Assembly (NCBI GenBank): GCA_955652705.1
Contig: CATPBK010000074.1
Coordinates: 1 to 63,886 of the forward strand
DNA length: 63,886 nucleotides
Direction of reading: 5' to 3'
Source of the DNA: Candidatus Dormiibacterota bacterium
GTDB lineage: Bacteria > Chloroflexota > Dormibacteria > Dormibacterales > Dormibacteraceae
The position numbers and the translations under genes were made by a program. This document shows positions 8,531-18,420 of the stretch, piece after piece (position 1 is the stretch's first letter; each line of letters begins with the position of its first letter). The notes beneath the pieces are model-generated. The model ran no database searches. It had not been told where the DNA came from and saw only the letters and a program-made list of their open reading frames with translations.

Positions 8531-9877
8531 ATGAGATCATTCAGCGGGCGGGGCTGGACGGCCTCGCTGATCTGTCTAAGCGTGGTGGTCGCCGCGTGCG
8601 CCACAGGTGGTGGCAGTAGTGGGCCTCCGCTTGCCGGCTGCAAGTCGGGGACGACGCTGGCCACCTTCTGGACGTCTCACACGCCACCCGACTCCGACAG
8701 CCTGAAGCACGTAATTGACACCTACAACGGTCAGAGCACGGTCGGCTGCGTGAAGATGGTCCAGGTACCCGGGTCGGAGACCGACGTCACCAAGCTGATG
8801 ACCGCAGTCCGCGGCGGCAGCGGCCCTGACGTCTACATGCTCGACCGCTTCACGGTCGCTGAGCGCGCCGCGGCCGGCGTGCTGACCGACCTCACCAAAT
8901 ACGGTGCGGGAAACCTCTCCAGCAAGTACGTGGACTTCGCCTGGAAGGAGGCGACCTTCCAGGGCAAGCCCTACGCGCTCCCGCTCGACACCGACGTTCG
9001 CGCCCTCTGGTACCGCAAGGACCTTCTGAAGGCGGCCGGGGTCGACATCACCCCACTCGATCCCGCCAATGGCCCGGTCACCATCGACCAGGTTCGGACC
9101 ATGGCCAACAAGGTCAACCAGCAGGACGCCAGCGGCGCTTACAACGTGATCGGCTTCGTGCCCTGGGTGGACCAGGGTTGGCACTACACCTGGGGCTTCG
9201 ACTTCGGGGGAAGCTTCTTTGACTCCGGCACCTGCAAGGTGACACCGAACGATCCGAAGATCGTGTCCGCCTTCACGACCATGTTCGGGGACTGGGCGAA
9301 GGCGCTCGGGCCGGAGAAGGCGCAGACCTGGGTCAGCTCCTTCCTGCCGCCCAACAACCCGCCCCAGCAGTGGCCGTTCCTGACCGGCAAGACCGCGTTC
9401 ATCATCACCGGGGACTGGCCGCTCAACTGGGTCAAGCAGTACAAGCCCGACCTTCAGTACGGCGTCACGTATATCCCGGTGCCCAAGACTGGTGACACAC
9501 CCAGCACCTGGGCAGGCGGCTGGTCGCTCGTGATCCCGACCGGCGCCAAGCATGCCGATGCGGGCTACGACTTCATGAAGTACCTGGCCGGCCCGGACGG
9601 GATGAAAACCTACGTCACAGAGACGCAGCACCTGCCCACCTGGAAGGCGCTGGGCTCGGACGCCAGCCTCTACCAGGGCGATCATGTCTTCTTCGCGACC
9701 AAGCTGCTGCCGGTCGCCAAGAGCCGGCCGCCGATTCCCGTAGGTGCGTTCTACTGGGACCAGCTGAGCACGGCGCAGGACGCAGTGGTCAGGCAGTCCG
9801 CGACCGCCGATAAGGCCCTCGCCGACGTGGCCACGAACACCAACGCCAAGCTCCAGCAGTTCTGTCCGCTGAAATAG
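8531..9877 (+). CDS. Sugar ABC transporter substrate-binding lipoprotein
   Basis: A family 1 extracellular solute-binding protein of 448 residues. ATG at 8531 follows a strong GGAGG site and opens a lipoprotein signal peptide with an alanine-alanine-cysteine lipobox (VVVAAC). The body shows typical landmarks such as GPDVYMLD, LPLDTDVRALWYRKD and WAGGWSLVIP. The mature protein should be membrane-anchored and deliver a sugar or oligosaccharide to the two permeases encoded next. No ATPase gene is in the window, so a shared MsiK-type ATPase elsewhere is likely. The preceding glycosidases suggest mannose- or fucose-containing oligosaccharides as ligands. Confidence 0.9.
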   Translation: MRSFSGRGWTASLICLSVVVAACATGGGSSGPPLAGCKSGTTLATFWTSHTPPDSDSLKHVIDTYNGQSTVGCVKMVQVPGSETDVTKLMTAVRGGSGPDVYMLDRFTVAERAAAGVLTDLTKYGAGNLSSKYVDFAWKEATFQGKPYALPLDTDVRALWYRKDLLKAAGVDITPLDPANGPVTIDQVRTMANKVNQQDASGAYNVIGFVPWVDQGWHYTWGFDFGGSFFDSGTCKVTPNDPKIVSAFTTMFGDWAKALGPEKAQTWVSSFLPPNNPPQQWPFLTGKTAFIITGDWPLNWVKQYKPDLQYGVTYIPVPKTGDTPSTWAGGWSLVIPTGAKHADAGYDFMKYLAGPDGMKTYVTETQHLPTWKALGSDASLYQGDHVFFATKLLPVAKSRPPIPVGAFYWDQLSTAQDAVVRQSATADKALADVATNTNAKLQQFCPLK

Positions 9878-9905
9878 TGTCCGCAGGATCTGGCGGGGAA
9901 CGGCG

Positions 9906-10847
9906 TTGATCGCCGTTCCCCGCCGCCTTCGACTCGGCAAAAAGGATCGGAGCAGCCTCCTGGTGGCCCTGCCCTTCGTCGGGCCCTGGGTGATCGGCTT
10001 CCTGGCTTTCACGGCCTACCCGATCTACTACTCCTTCACGATCAGCTTCACCCGGTATTCCGGGTTCGGAGAGGCGACCCCGATCGGGTTGACCAACTAC
10101 CAGCACATGTACGCCGACCCGCTCTTCTGGAAGTCGATGTACAACACGCTCTACTACGTGGCCCTGGCCGTCCCCGTCGGCCTCGTGATCGCGATCGCGC
10201 TCGGGCTGGCAATGAACCAGAGGGTGCGCGAGGTGGCCATCTACAGGGCGGCCATCTACGCGCCCTCGATCCTCCCCGTCTACGCCCTCACCTTCATCTT
10301 CATCGTGCTGCTGAACCCGCGGTTCGGCTTTCTCAACTATGTGATCGTCACGCTCGGAGGCCCTTCCATCAACTGGCTTGGCGATCCCGGCTGGACCAAG
10401 ATCTCGGTCGTCATCCTGGCTCAGCTCGGCGCCGGGGGGCCGGCGCTGATCTTCCTGGCCGCGATACGTGGGATACCCAGCGAGCTCTATGAGTCGGCGG
10501 CGCTGGACGGCGCCGGCGCCCTCCGCCGGTTCGTCTACATCACGCTGCCCCTGCTCACGCCCGTCATCCTCTACGACTTGATCCTGGGCCTGATCCTCGG
10601 CCTCCAGATCTTCACGCCTGCCTACGTGCTGACGCAGGGCGGCGCCGGCGCCGGTGCCGGTCAGTACGTCGCCGGACCCGACAACTCGCTCATGTTCTAC
10701 GTCCTCTACCTCTACAAAACCGCCTTCCAGTTCACCGACATGGGCTACGCCTCCGCCCTCGCCACAGTGCTCTTCCTGGTAAGCGTCGTGCTCGCTCTGG
10801 CGATCATGCGGACGTCGAAGTCCTGGGTTCACTACGAGGTGACCTGA
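9906..10847 (+). CDS. Sugar ABC transporter permease, MalF/UgpA type
   Basis: A 313-residue inner-membrane permease of the carbohydrate uptake family with about six transmembrane segments. The cytoplasmic EAA loop that docks the ATPase is visible as ESAALDGAGALRRF near residue 200. The start is TTG at 9906 after a GGGGAA stretch. It lies 28 bp after the binding protein gene and 1 bp before the second permease. A near copy of this gene follows the second permease in frameshifted form. Confidence 0.9.
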   Translation: MIAVPRRLRLGKKDRSSLLVALPFVGPWVIGFLAFTAYPIYYSFTISFTRYSGFGEATPIGLTNYQHMYADPLFWKSMYNTLYYVALAVPVGLVIAIALGLAMNQRVREVAIYRAAIYAPSILPVYALTFIFIVLLNPRFGFLNYVIVTLGGPSINWLGDPGWTKISVVILAQLGAGGPALIFLAAIRGIPSELYESAALDGAGALRRFVYITLPLLTPVILYDLILGLILGLQIFTPAYVLTQGGAGAGAGQYVAGPDNSLMFYVLYLYKTAFQFTDMGYASALATVLFLVSVVLALAIMRTSKSWVHYEVT

Positions 10848-10848
10848 G

Positions 10849-11751
10849 ATGACGGTCAGGACCGTCGAGCGCCCGCTGGCCGTCGAGCAGCGTCCGCGGA
10901 CCGGGCGCCGGCGCCAGCGCCCGCTCGCCGGGCTGTTCCAGGCGGCGGTCACACCGCGCGTGATCCTGATCGGGATGTGCGTGCTCTACGTGGTGCCCTT
11001 CTACTGGATGGCCACCACCGCGCTCAAAGACAACCCCGAGCTGAACATCTATCCGCCGACGCTCTGGCCGCAAGCGCCCAACCCCGGCAACTTCGTCTCC
11101 GCGGTCCGCTACATCCCGTTCCCGCAGTTCTTTATCAACTCGGTGATCCTGACCGCCGGCACGGCGATCGGGGCCGGCATCTCCAACCCGCTGATCGCCT
11201 ACGGGTTCGCACGCATCAGATGGCCGGGTCGCGACCTCATGTTCGCCATCGTGATGGCGACGATCTTCGTCCCCTTCCCGGTGCTGATCCTGGGCCTCTT
11301 CGACGTCTTCACCAAGCTGGGCTGGATCGACACCTTCCTGCCCCTGATCGTGCCCGCCTTCTTCGGGAACCCGTTCTACATCTTCCTGATGCGTCAGTTT
11401 CTCCTGCAGCTGCCGATCGAGATCTCCGATTCGGCGCGCATCGACGGCGCGCGGGAGCTGCAGATCTTCTGGCACATCATCCTGCCCCTCGCCAAGCCGG
11501 CCGTTGCCGTGGTGATCATCTTCGCGGCCGTAGCAGCCTGGAACGAGTTCCTCCTGCCGTTGATCTACCTCCAGGACGAGAGCCGCTACCCGCTCGCGAT
11601 CGGCCTCCAGTTCTTCCGCTCCCAGCACAACGTCCAGTACAACTTGCTGATGGCGGCCTCGACGCTGGTCGTGCTGCCGGTGCTCGGCCTCTTCCTGGCC
11701 TTCCAGAAGTTCTTCATCGAAGGCGTTTCGGTCGGAGCTGTTAAGGGCTAG
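10849..11751 (+). CDS. Sugar ABC transporter permease, MalG/UgpE type
   Basis: A 300-residue second permease of the importer, with a short basic N-terminus, about six membrane segments and an EAA loop reading DSARIDGARELQIF near residue 195. ATG at 10849 directly follows the stop of the first permease, so the two are translationally coupled. It pairs with the MalF-type permease to form the channel. Confidence 0.9.
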   Translation: MTVRTVERPLAVEQRPRTGRRRQRPLAGLFQAAVTPRVILIGMCVLYVVPFYWMATTALKDNPELNIYPPTLWPQAPNPGNFVSAVRYIPFPQFFINSVILTAGTAIGAGISNPLIAYGFARIRWPGRDLMFAIVMATIFVPFPVLILGLFDVFTKLGWIDTFLPLIVPAFFGNPFYIFLMRQFLLQLPIEISDSARIDGARELQIFWHIILPLAKPAVAVVIIFAAVAAWNEFLLPLIYLQDESRYPLAIGLQFFRSQHNVQYNLLMAASTLVVLPVLGLFLAFQKFFIEGVSVGAVKG

Positions 11752-11771
11752 AGCCCGAGCCGGGACCAGCG

Positions 11772-12688
11772 TTGATCGCCGTTCCGCGTTTGAGGCTCGA
11801 CAGGAATGATCGACGCAGCCTCCTCACGGCGCTGCCCTTCGTCGGACCCTGGATCTTCGGCTTCCTGGTCTTCACCGTGTACCCGATCTACTACTCCTTC
11901 ACGATCAGCTTTACGCGCTACGCGGGGCTCGGCGAGCCGACCCCGATCGGGTTTGAAAACTACCGCCACCTGTAACCGACGCGCTCTTCTGGAAGTCGAT
12001 GTACAACACGCTCTACTACGTGGCCCTGGCCGTCCCGGTCGGCCTCGTGATCGCCATCGCGCTGGGGCTGGCGATGAACCAGAACGTCCGCGAGGTGGCC
12101 ATCTACCGGGCGGCTGTCTATGCGCCTTCGATCCTTCCCGTCTACGCCCTCACCTTCGTAGTCATCGTGCTCCTGAACCCGCGGTTCGGCCTGCTCGACT
12201 ACGTGATCGTCTCGCTCGGCGGCAAATCGATCAACTGGCTTGGCGATCCCGCCTGGACCAAGGTCTCCCTTGTCATCCTGGCTCAGTTCGGTGCCGGGGC
12301 CCCGGCGCTGATCTTCCTGGCCGCGATACGCGGGATTCCAAAAGAGCTCTTCGAGTCCGCGGCGCTGGACGGGGCCGGCGCCCTCCGGCGGTTCATCCAC
12401 GTCACGCTGCCGCTGCTGACGCCAGTCATCCTCTACGACCTGATCCTGGGCCTGATCCTCGGTCTTCAGATCTTCACGCCGGCGTTCCTGCTGTCGCAGA
12501 CCGGCGCCGTCGTGGGACCCGACAACTCCCTCATGTTCTACGTCGTCTACCTCTATAAGACCGCCTTCGAGTTCGCCGACATGGGCTACGCCTCCGCGCT
12601 CGCCACGGTGCTTTTCGGAGTCAGCGTGGTGCTCGCACTGGGGATCTGGCGGACGTCGAGGGCGTGGGTTCACTACGAGGTGACCTGA
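11772..12688 (+). pseudogene. Frameshifted duplicate of the MalF-type permease gene
   Basis: A tandem paralogue of the permease at 9906-10847. Protein and DNA are alike from the TTG start to the shared C-terminus WVHYEVT. After codon 67 the frame hits TAA at 11973. Compared with the intact copy, one base is missing here (TAACCGAC against TACGCCGAC), and the rest continues open for over 230 codons in the shifted frame, including the EAA loop ESAALDGAGALRRF. This is either a very young pseudogene or a sequencing error, since no other damage is visible. If it is an error, the operon has two alternative MalF-type subunits. Confidence 0.8.
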
Positions 12689-12713
12689 GCAAGCCGCCGC
12701 CCCTCAGCACCTG

Positions 12714-14249
12714 CTAGCCCAGGTCATACACCTCGATCGAGGTTCCGATCCTGGCCAGAGGCTGGCGACTCTCCAGGAACCGGTAGGGCTGGCCGGCGTA
12801 AGGCCGCTGGGTGTCCCCGATGACCGTCTTGCGAGTGAGGCTGACCGCCAGCAGGCCGTGCACCGGTACTTCCGCCGGTTGGACCGAGACCGCCTCGATG
12901 CCGTAATGGTCGAGCGAGAGCGTCCCGAAGTAGGCGGTCGACAGGGGCGGCCGGCCCCGGGCCACCCACCAGTCCCGCAGCCGCCAGGCGTCCTGTCCCC
13001 AATCGAGGTTGCTGTCGGACAGGTACTGCTCGGGCCGGTCGCCGGCCAGCTCGTTGAAGTAGCCGATGCGGTCCTGGCCGTGCGCGTAGCTCGAGGCCAC
13101 GACCGCAAGCAGGGCGCCGGCCACCACCATCCGTGCTGGCAGTCGCAGCCTCGCCACGTCGCGGACGACGGACCCGGCCGCGACCGCGAAGAGCGGGTAG
13201 ACCGGGAGCACGTAGCGGACGCCGATGTCGAGCGCACCCAGGCTGGCGCTGCCCACCACCACAGCGATCGGGTGCCAGAGATAGAGCAGGCCCGCGAAGT
13301 CACGGCGGCGGGCGGCGACCAGCGCGGCCGCGGCTACCAGGGCAAGCAAGCCGAGAGTCGTCTTCAGCGCCAGCGCTTCCAGGAAGTACTGGGGAAAAGG
13401 CTGGTTGCCCGGCGCGATCAGGCCGTTCAAATAGTTCAAGTGCCCGGTCCCCCGGTCGCCCAGCGGAACCAGCAGCGAGGCGAACCAGGAGGGTGGCGCG
13501 ACCCAGGCGAGGGGCGGTCCCCAGTCGTGGTGACTCTGCTTGAAGGGCAGGTAGACCAGGCAGACCGCTGCCCAGGCGCAGGCGGCCACGATCGCGGTGG
13601 AGCCGATCGCGCGGCCCACCCTGTGCAGTACCGCACCTTCGGCAGCCAGCAGCTCGACGGCCCCCAGCAAGGGAATCAGGAGAAGGGCATTCACCTTGCT
13701 CAGGAGCCCGAATCCGACCACGAGTCCGCAGATCACGAGCCAGCGCCGGCGCCGGGCCTGGCGCCAGCGCCAGTGCGCCGCCAGCGCCCCCCCAAAGGCG
13801 AGGCTCAGCGCGATGTCGCCCGTGGCGAGGTGGGCGTGCGCGAGCAGTGTCGGTTCGACGGCGGCCAGGCCGAGGCCAGCGAGGCCGGCGAGGCCGCCAT
13901 ACATCGCGCTCCCCCACCAGAACACAAGGAGACCGAGCAGGAGCGCCAGCGCGATGACCGGCAGGCGGGCGACGAGGATGAGCGGGCGGAGATCGTCGGG
14001 CGAGACCCGGTAGAACGAGGCGTCATCGGCACAGCCTCCGGCGCCCAGGCCGGCGAGGTCTACGGCCGCCCCGCTCAGGAGTTTCACCGCGGGTGGGTTG
14101 CTCACCTCGAGGTCCACGGTCCCGGTGCGCCAGGCGCAGGCGCCGGCCCGGATGTAGCGCGTCTCGTCGAACGTGAGGCTGTCGCCCCAGGCCTCCCAGA
14201 GCAGCTGCGCCGCCAGCAGCGCGAGCAGCGCCCCAACCGCGAACTTCAA
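12714..14249 (-). CDS. GT39-like membrane glycosyltransferase
   Basis: A 511-residue polytopic membrane protein resembling dolichyl-phosphate-mannose-protein mannosyltransferases. The first loop carries the acidic pair expected of this GT-C fold (LTFDETRYIRAG), followed by about ten hydrophobic segments and a soluble C-terminal part. It probably transfers a lipid-linked sugar on the outer face of the membrane. The TTG start overlaps the TGA of the upstream glycosyltransferase gene (TTGA). It is convergent with the permease duplicate, 25 bp apart. The acceptor is unknown. Confidence 0.75.
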   Translation of the reverse strand: MKFAVGALLALLAAQLLWEAWGDSLTFDETRYIRAGACAWRTGTVDLEVSNPPAVKLLSGAAVDLAGLGAGGCADDASFYRVSPDDLRPLILVARLPVIALALLLGLLVFWWGSAMYGGLAGLAGLGLAAVEPTLLAHAHLATGDIALSLAFGGALAAHWRWRQARRRRWLVICGLVVGFGLLSKVNALLLIPLLGAVELLAAEGAVLHRVGRAIGSTAIVAACAWAAVCLVYLPFKQSHHDWGPPLAWVAPPSWFASLLVPLGDRGTGHLNYLNGLIAPGNQPFPQYFLEALALKTTLGLLALVAAAALVAARRRDFAGLLYLWHPIAVVVGSASLGALDIGVRYVLPVYPLFAVAAGSVVRDVARLRLPARMVVAGALLAVVASSYAHGQDRIGYFNELAGDRPEQYLSDSNLDWGQDAWRLRDWWVARGRPPLSTAYFGTLSLDHYGIEAVSVQPAEVPVHGLLAVSLTRKTVIGDTQRPYAGQPYRFLESRQPLARIGTSIEVYDLG

Positions 14250-15733
14250 CCGCGACGCTGGTAGATGGTCACGCCTTCGACGACCCCGACGGGCTCATAA
14301 CCGGCCCGCACGAGCGCGGCGACCTCACTAAAGCGGCTGAGTGGGTAGTGCGTGAAGGTGCCGTACGGGTCGGTCGAGGTGTCCAGAATGAGGGCCGGAG
14401 GGTGGTTGGCGAAGTCTTCTTTCAGGGCGGGCCAAACGTCCGGCGTGGTGTCCCAGTTCCGTGGCTCCAGGCCCTGCTCGCGAGGAAACCCGCGGAGGAA
14501 GGCGGTGAACCGCGACGCCGGCGTCCGCTCGGACAGGACGTAGTCGTAAGGCGCATTCCCCCAAACGAAGATGCGGTCGCTGGGATTCGTGTGCGCCCGC
14601 ACGTAGTCGGCGGCACCGCTGCGGTCCGGTGGCGCCCCGGTCAGCCTGACCGGGGCCGGCAGGACCCGAGCGTCGGCAAGCAGGAAAATAGCCGCCGCCA
14701 GCGTCCCGGCCAGGGCTCCTGCGGCCAGTGACCAACGCCAGGCGGGCCGCGGCCGGCGCCGCAGGTCGGCCAGGGCGGCCGCGCCCAAGACGGTGAGCGG
14801 GGCGACGAGCGCGATGTTGTAGTGGCTGAAGAAGCGTCCACTCGCGACCGCGCCGAGGACGCCGATCAGCAACCAGCCGACGACGGTGCGCTCTGGGACT
14901 CCCATCCCCCGCCACGGCTTGCTGACCAGGCGATAGAGAGCGGGAGCCCAGAGCAGTGGCGTGGCCAGGAGCCAGGGCAGCAACCACTCCCGCATGTAGG
15001 TCAGGGCCTGGCCGGACCCCCAAATGGGCGACTCGTAGCTGGCGAGGCTCACGACCGTCCAGCGCCAGAAGCCGGCCGCCGATCCGGTCAGCGCGAGAGC
15101 GCCCAACAGCAGGCCGGCGCCCGCGGCGAAGCCCGCCAGCACCAGCGCGAGATTGCGGACGCGCGAGGTTGAGACCAGCGCGACCGCGAGGGCGAGAGGC
15201 AGGTTCACGATGGCCACCTGCTTCGTCAGGCAGGCCAGCGCGATCAGCGCTCCGGCCAGGACGAACCGCCGGTCGAGCAGCAGGAGTATGGATGCCACAA
15301 GCGGGAGATTCATGAAGACCTCGGTGTTGGCGGCGGCGTACTGCTGGGGGCCGCCCGCGGCCGTGAAGAGCCCGTAGAGGAGGGCCGCGATCCAGCCGGC
15401 CCAGTCACCGGCCAGCCGTCTGGCCAGCACCCCGACCAGCGCGGCCGTGGCCAGTACCACTGCCACCTTCACCAGGTGCACCGCGAAGAGGTTGTATTCC
15501 CCGAAAAGCCGGAACGTGGCCGCGTAGATCCAGAAGATCACGGGCGGCTTGTTGTCCACACCGCCGTCGGCGTACAGGCGGCCGCCCTGGAGCATGAGTC
15601 GCGCGATGGCGCTGTAGGCGTCCTCGTCGCCGTCGCTGGCCCGCCGGAGCAACGATTCCAGGTGGGCGGCGATCGTGACCAGCACGACCAGCGCCGCCGG
15701 CGGCACCCAGGTGCGGGCCCGGCTCGCGGTCAG
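14246..15733 (-). CDS. GT39/ArnT-like membrane glycosyltransferase
   Basis: About 495 residues with an N-terminal membrane segment, an acidic first-loop motif (DGDEDAY) and many later membrane segments, as in GT-C glycosyltransferases. The start is uncertain. The frame has no ATG or TTG near its natural beginning. CTG at 15733 overlaps the proS stop as CTGA and follows an AGGG stretch, whereas GTG at 15706 has no ribosome-binding site. I prefer CTG because the same arrangement occurs at rnc. It is coupled to the next glycosyltransferase, so the pair probably decorates one envelope component. Confidence 0.7.
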   Translation of the reverse strand: MTASRARTWVPPAALVVLVTIAAHLESLLRRASDGDEDAYSAIARLMLQGGRLYADGGVDNKPPVIFWIYAATFRLFGEYNLFAVHLVKVAVVLATAALVGVLARRLAGDWAGWIAALLYGLFTAAGGPQQYAAANTEVFMNLPLVASILLLLDRRFVLAGALIALACLTKQVAIVNLPLALAVALVSTSRVRNLALVLAGFAAGAGLLLGALALTGSAAGFWRWTVVSLASYESPIWGSGQALTYMREWLLPWLLATPLLWAPALYRLVSKPWRGMGVPERTVVGWLLIGVLGAVASGRFFSHYNIALVAPLTVLGAAALADLRRRPRPAWRWSLAAGALAGTLAAAIFLLADARVLPAPVRLTGAPPDRSGAADYVRAHTNPSDRIFVWGNAPYDYVLSERTPASRFTAFLRGFPREQGLEPRNWDTTPDVWPALKEDFANHPPALILDTSTDPYGTFTHYPLSRFSEVAALVRAGYEPVGVVEGVTIYQRRG

Positions 15734-17187
15734 TAGGCCCTGGCGAACACCGCCACCGTCGTTGCCGCCCGCTCGCACCACACGCAGCGGTCCGGGAAGT
15801 CGCCGTCCACCTTGAACGGCTTGTTGCGCGCGGTCACGCCGCCGAGCTGATCCTTCAACTCCAGCTCGCACTCGGTCCGATCGCAGAAGGCGGCCCACGC
15901 GAAACCGTTTCCATTCTCGAAGAAGTCACGGAACTCCTGCTTCGTCTGCGGGTGCGTCGTGTGCTCGGCGTGGAACCTCCGGGCGCGCTCGAAGAGCGCT
16001 TCGTGGTAGGCCTTCAGCTCGTCGACCAGCCGGTCCGCCAGACGCGCCGCCGGCACTGGGCGCTTCTCGCGGCTCAGGCGGTCGACGAGCACGACCTGCC
16101 CCGCTTCTACGTCGCGCGGGCCGGCCTCGATGCGGAAAGGCACGCCGCGCACCTCCCAATGCGCGTACTTGTCACCGGGGCGGCTGTCGCGCCAGTCGAC
16201 GCGATGGCGCACCCTGCCCTTCAGCGCGGCAGTGATCGGCGTCAGGAACCGGCTGACCGACTCTCTCCCTTCCTCATCGCGGAAGATCGGCACGATCGCG
16301 GCCTGCACGGGCGCGACGCGCGGCGGCATGACGAGCCCGCTGTCGTCGCCGTGCGCCATCACCAGCCCGCCGATCAGTCGCCAGGAGATGCCCCAGGACG
16401 TCGTGTAACAGAGCTCCCGCCGGTTCTCGCGGTTGGTGAAGCCGATGTCGTAGGCGGTGCTGAAGTTCTGGCCGAAGTAGTGCGACGTCCCCATCTGGAG
16501 CGCCAGGCCATCACGCATCATCCCTTCGATGCTGTTCGTGAACTGGGCGCCGGCGAACTTCTCGACCTCGGTCTTGCGGCCCGGGATGACCGGCACCGCC
16601 AGCCAGTCCTCGGCGATCTCCCGGTAGTTGTCGAGGATCTGCAGGACCTCGCTCTGAGCGTCCTCCGGCGTGGCGTGGAAGGTGTGGCCCTCCTGCCAGT
16701 AGAACTCTCGCGAGCGCAGGAAGAGCCGCGTCCGCATCTCCCAGCGCACGACGTTGGCCCACTGGTTGGTGAGCAGCGGCAGGTCGCGATGCGACTGGAT
16801 GTACTTGCGGACGATGGTGCCGATGATCGTCTCGCTGGTCGGTCTGACGACTAGCGGCACAGCGAGCTCCTCCTTGCCGCCTCGCGTGACCCAGGCCACC
16901 TCCGGCGCGAAGCCCTCGACGTGCTCCGCCTCCTTCATGAAAACGTCCTCGGGGATCAGGAGCGGGAAGATCCAGTTCTCGTGGCCGGACTCGGCGATCA
17001 GGTCGTCGAAAGCGCGCCGGATGGCGTCCCAGGTCGCGGTGCCGAGAGGCCGCAGCACCATCGTGCCGGCGATCGGCGCGTAATCGGCCAGCTCGGCCTT
17101 GCGGACCACGTCCGTGTACCACTTGTCGAAGTCGACCGACATCTTGGTGATGTGCTTGACGTAGTCCTGCTCTTCGCTCACAGCCAT
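15730..17187 (-). CDS. proS: Prolyl-tRNA synthetase, archaeal/eukaryotic-like type
   Basis: A class II synthetase charging tRNA-Pro, 485 residues. Motif 2 is seen in RTRLFLRSREFYWQEGHTFH and motif 3 in GLVMAHGDDSGLVMPPR, followed by the anticodon-binding domain. The C-terminal domain ends in two cysteine pairs of zinc-binding type (CDRTEC, CVWC). There is no editing insertion, as expected for the short ProRS form shared with archaea, eukaryotes and some bacteria. ATG at 17187; a TAGGCT box lies 12 bases upstream, so it may have its own promoter besides read-through from ispG. Confidence 0.95.
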   Translation of the reverse strand: MAVSEEQDYVKHITKMSVDFDKWYTDVVRKAELADYAPIAGTMVLRPLGTATWDAIRRAFDDLIAESGHENWIFPLLIPEDVFMKEAEHVEGFAPEVAWVTRGGKEELAVPLVVRPTSETIIGTIVRKYIQSHRDLPLLTNQWANVVRWEMRTRLFLRSREFYWQEGHTFHATPEDAQSEVLQILDNYREIAEDWLAVPVIPGRKTEVEKFAGAQFTNSIEGMMRDGLALQMGTSHYFGQNFSTAYDIGFTNRENRRELCYTTSWGISWRLIGGLVMAHGDDSGLVMPPRVAPVQAAIVPIFRDEEGRESVSRFLTPITAALKGRVRHRVDWRDSRPGDKYAHWEVRGVPFRIEAGPRDVEAGQVVLVDRLSREKRPVPAARLADRLVDELKAYHEALFERARRFHAEHTTHPQTKQEFRDFFENGNGFAWAAFCDRTECELELKDQLGGVTARNKPFKVDGDFPDRCVWCERAATTVAVFARAY

Positions 17188-17264
17188 GTGGAACGTTCAG
17201 CCTACTGAAATACGAGGCGCTTATTGAGCGCAGCCCGACCCCGCGGCCCGCGCTGGTCCGGCTC

Positions 17265-18395
17265 CTACCCCACCTTCGCAGCGCCCGCGCTTGACATCTC
17301 GGCGGCCAGCGCGTCCACCTCGGCCAGCAGCACTTCCAGGAGCTCCGCCTGGGGCACCGTCTTGTAGAGCTTGCCCTTCTTGAAGATCACGCCCTTGCCG
17401 CGGCCACCTGTGACGCCGATGTCGGCGTGCCGGGCCTCGGCCGGTCCGTTCACCACGCAGCCCATCACCGCCACCGTGATCGGCACCTTGAGCGCCTTGA
17501 TGTGCTCCTCGACCACCTTCACGGCCGGCACCATGTCGTACTCCAGCCGCCCGCAGGTCGGGCAGGCGATGAGCGTCGGGGACTCGACGCGCACGTTGAG
17601 CGCCTTCAGGACCTCATAGCCCACCCGGATCTCCTCGGTCGGGTCGTCGGTCGCCAGCGACACCCGGATCGTGTCGCCGATGCCGTCGGCGAGCAGGATG
17701 CCCAGCCCGACCGCGCTCCGGATGCTGCCGGCCTGGACCGGACCTGACTCCGTCACGCCGAGGTGGATCGGATACGGCCGCGCCTCTGCGAACTTCCGGT
17801 TGGCGAGCACGTTCGTGGGCACATCCGTCGCTTTCAAGCTGACCTTGATATGGCCTGGGCCGTAGTCGAGGTCCTCCAGGATCTGGCAGTGGCCAAGGGC
17901 CACCTCGACCATGCGGTCGGCGGTGCGCTCGCGGTCGGCCCGGTCGATGGCGTGCTGCTCGCGCAGTGACTTGTGGACCTCTTCAGGCAGCGACCCGGCG
18001 TTGACGCCGATCCGGAAAGGCACGTCGCGTTCCTTGGCGGCCTGCACCACCTTGATGACCTTCTCGCGGTCCGGCAGGTTGCCCGGGTTCAGCCGGAGCG
18101 CGTGGACGCCGGCTTCCAGCGCCAGCAGAGCCAGCGTGTGGTCGTAGTGGATGTCGGCGATGATCGGCAGCGGAGAGCGCTTGACGATCTCCTTCAGCGC
18201 CTCCGCCGCCTCCCGGTCGGGAACCGCCGGGCGCACGATCTCGCAGCCCGCCTCCTGCAGGCGCAGGATCTGCTCGACGGTGGCGTTGACGTCCCGGGTG
18301 TCGGTCTTGGTCATCGTCTGGACCGCAATCGGGGCGGCGCCACCGACGACCACGTCCCCCACCCGCACGGGAATCGAGTACCTGCGCTTCTTCAC
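17265..18395 (-). CDS. ispG: 4-hydroxy-3-methylbut-2-enyl-diphosphate synthase
   Basis: The penultimate enzyme of the MEP isoprenoid pathway, a 376-residue iron-sulfur protein of the short bacterial type. The cluster ligands C278, C281 and C313 sit in ACPTCGR and GCVVNGPAE, with E320 as fourth ligand. The N-terminal part is the TIM barrel. It follows rseP and dxr in the conserved order. A small hairpin at 17217-17231 lies downstream and may end some transcripts before proS. Confidence 0.95.
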   Translation of the reverse strand: MKKRRYSIPVRVGDVVVGGAAPIAVQTMTKTDTRDVNATVEQILRLQEAGCEIVRPAVPDREAAEALKEIVKRSPLPIIADIHYDHTLALLALEAGVHALRLNPGNLPDREKVIKVVQAAKERDVPFRIGVNAGSLPEEVHKSLREQHAIDRADRERTADRMVEVALGHCQILEDLDYGPGHIKVSLKATDVPTNVLANRKFAEARPYPIHLGVTESGPVQAGSIRSAVGLGILLADGIGDTIRVSLATDDPTEEIRVGYEVLKALNVRVESPTLIACPTCGRLEYDMVPAVKVVEEHIKALKVPITVAVMGCVVNGPAEARHADIGVTGGRGKGVIFKKGKLYKTVPQAELLEVLLAEVDALAAEMSSAGAAKVG

Positions 18396-18420
18396 TGAGA
18401 TTTGAAACCCTTGGTGCCGG

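Noticed and set aside
11960-12010. Programmed ribosomal frameshift in the third permease
   Set aside because: No slippery heptamer or downstream structure is evident, and the intact sister copy shows simply one extra base at this point.
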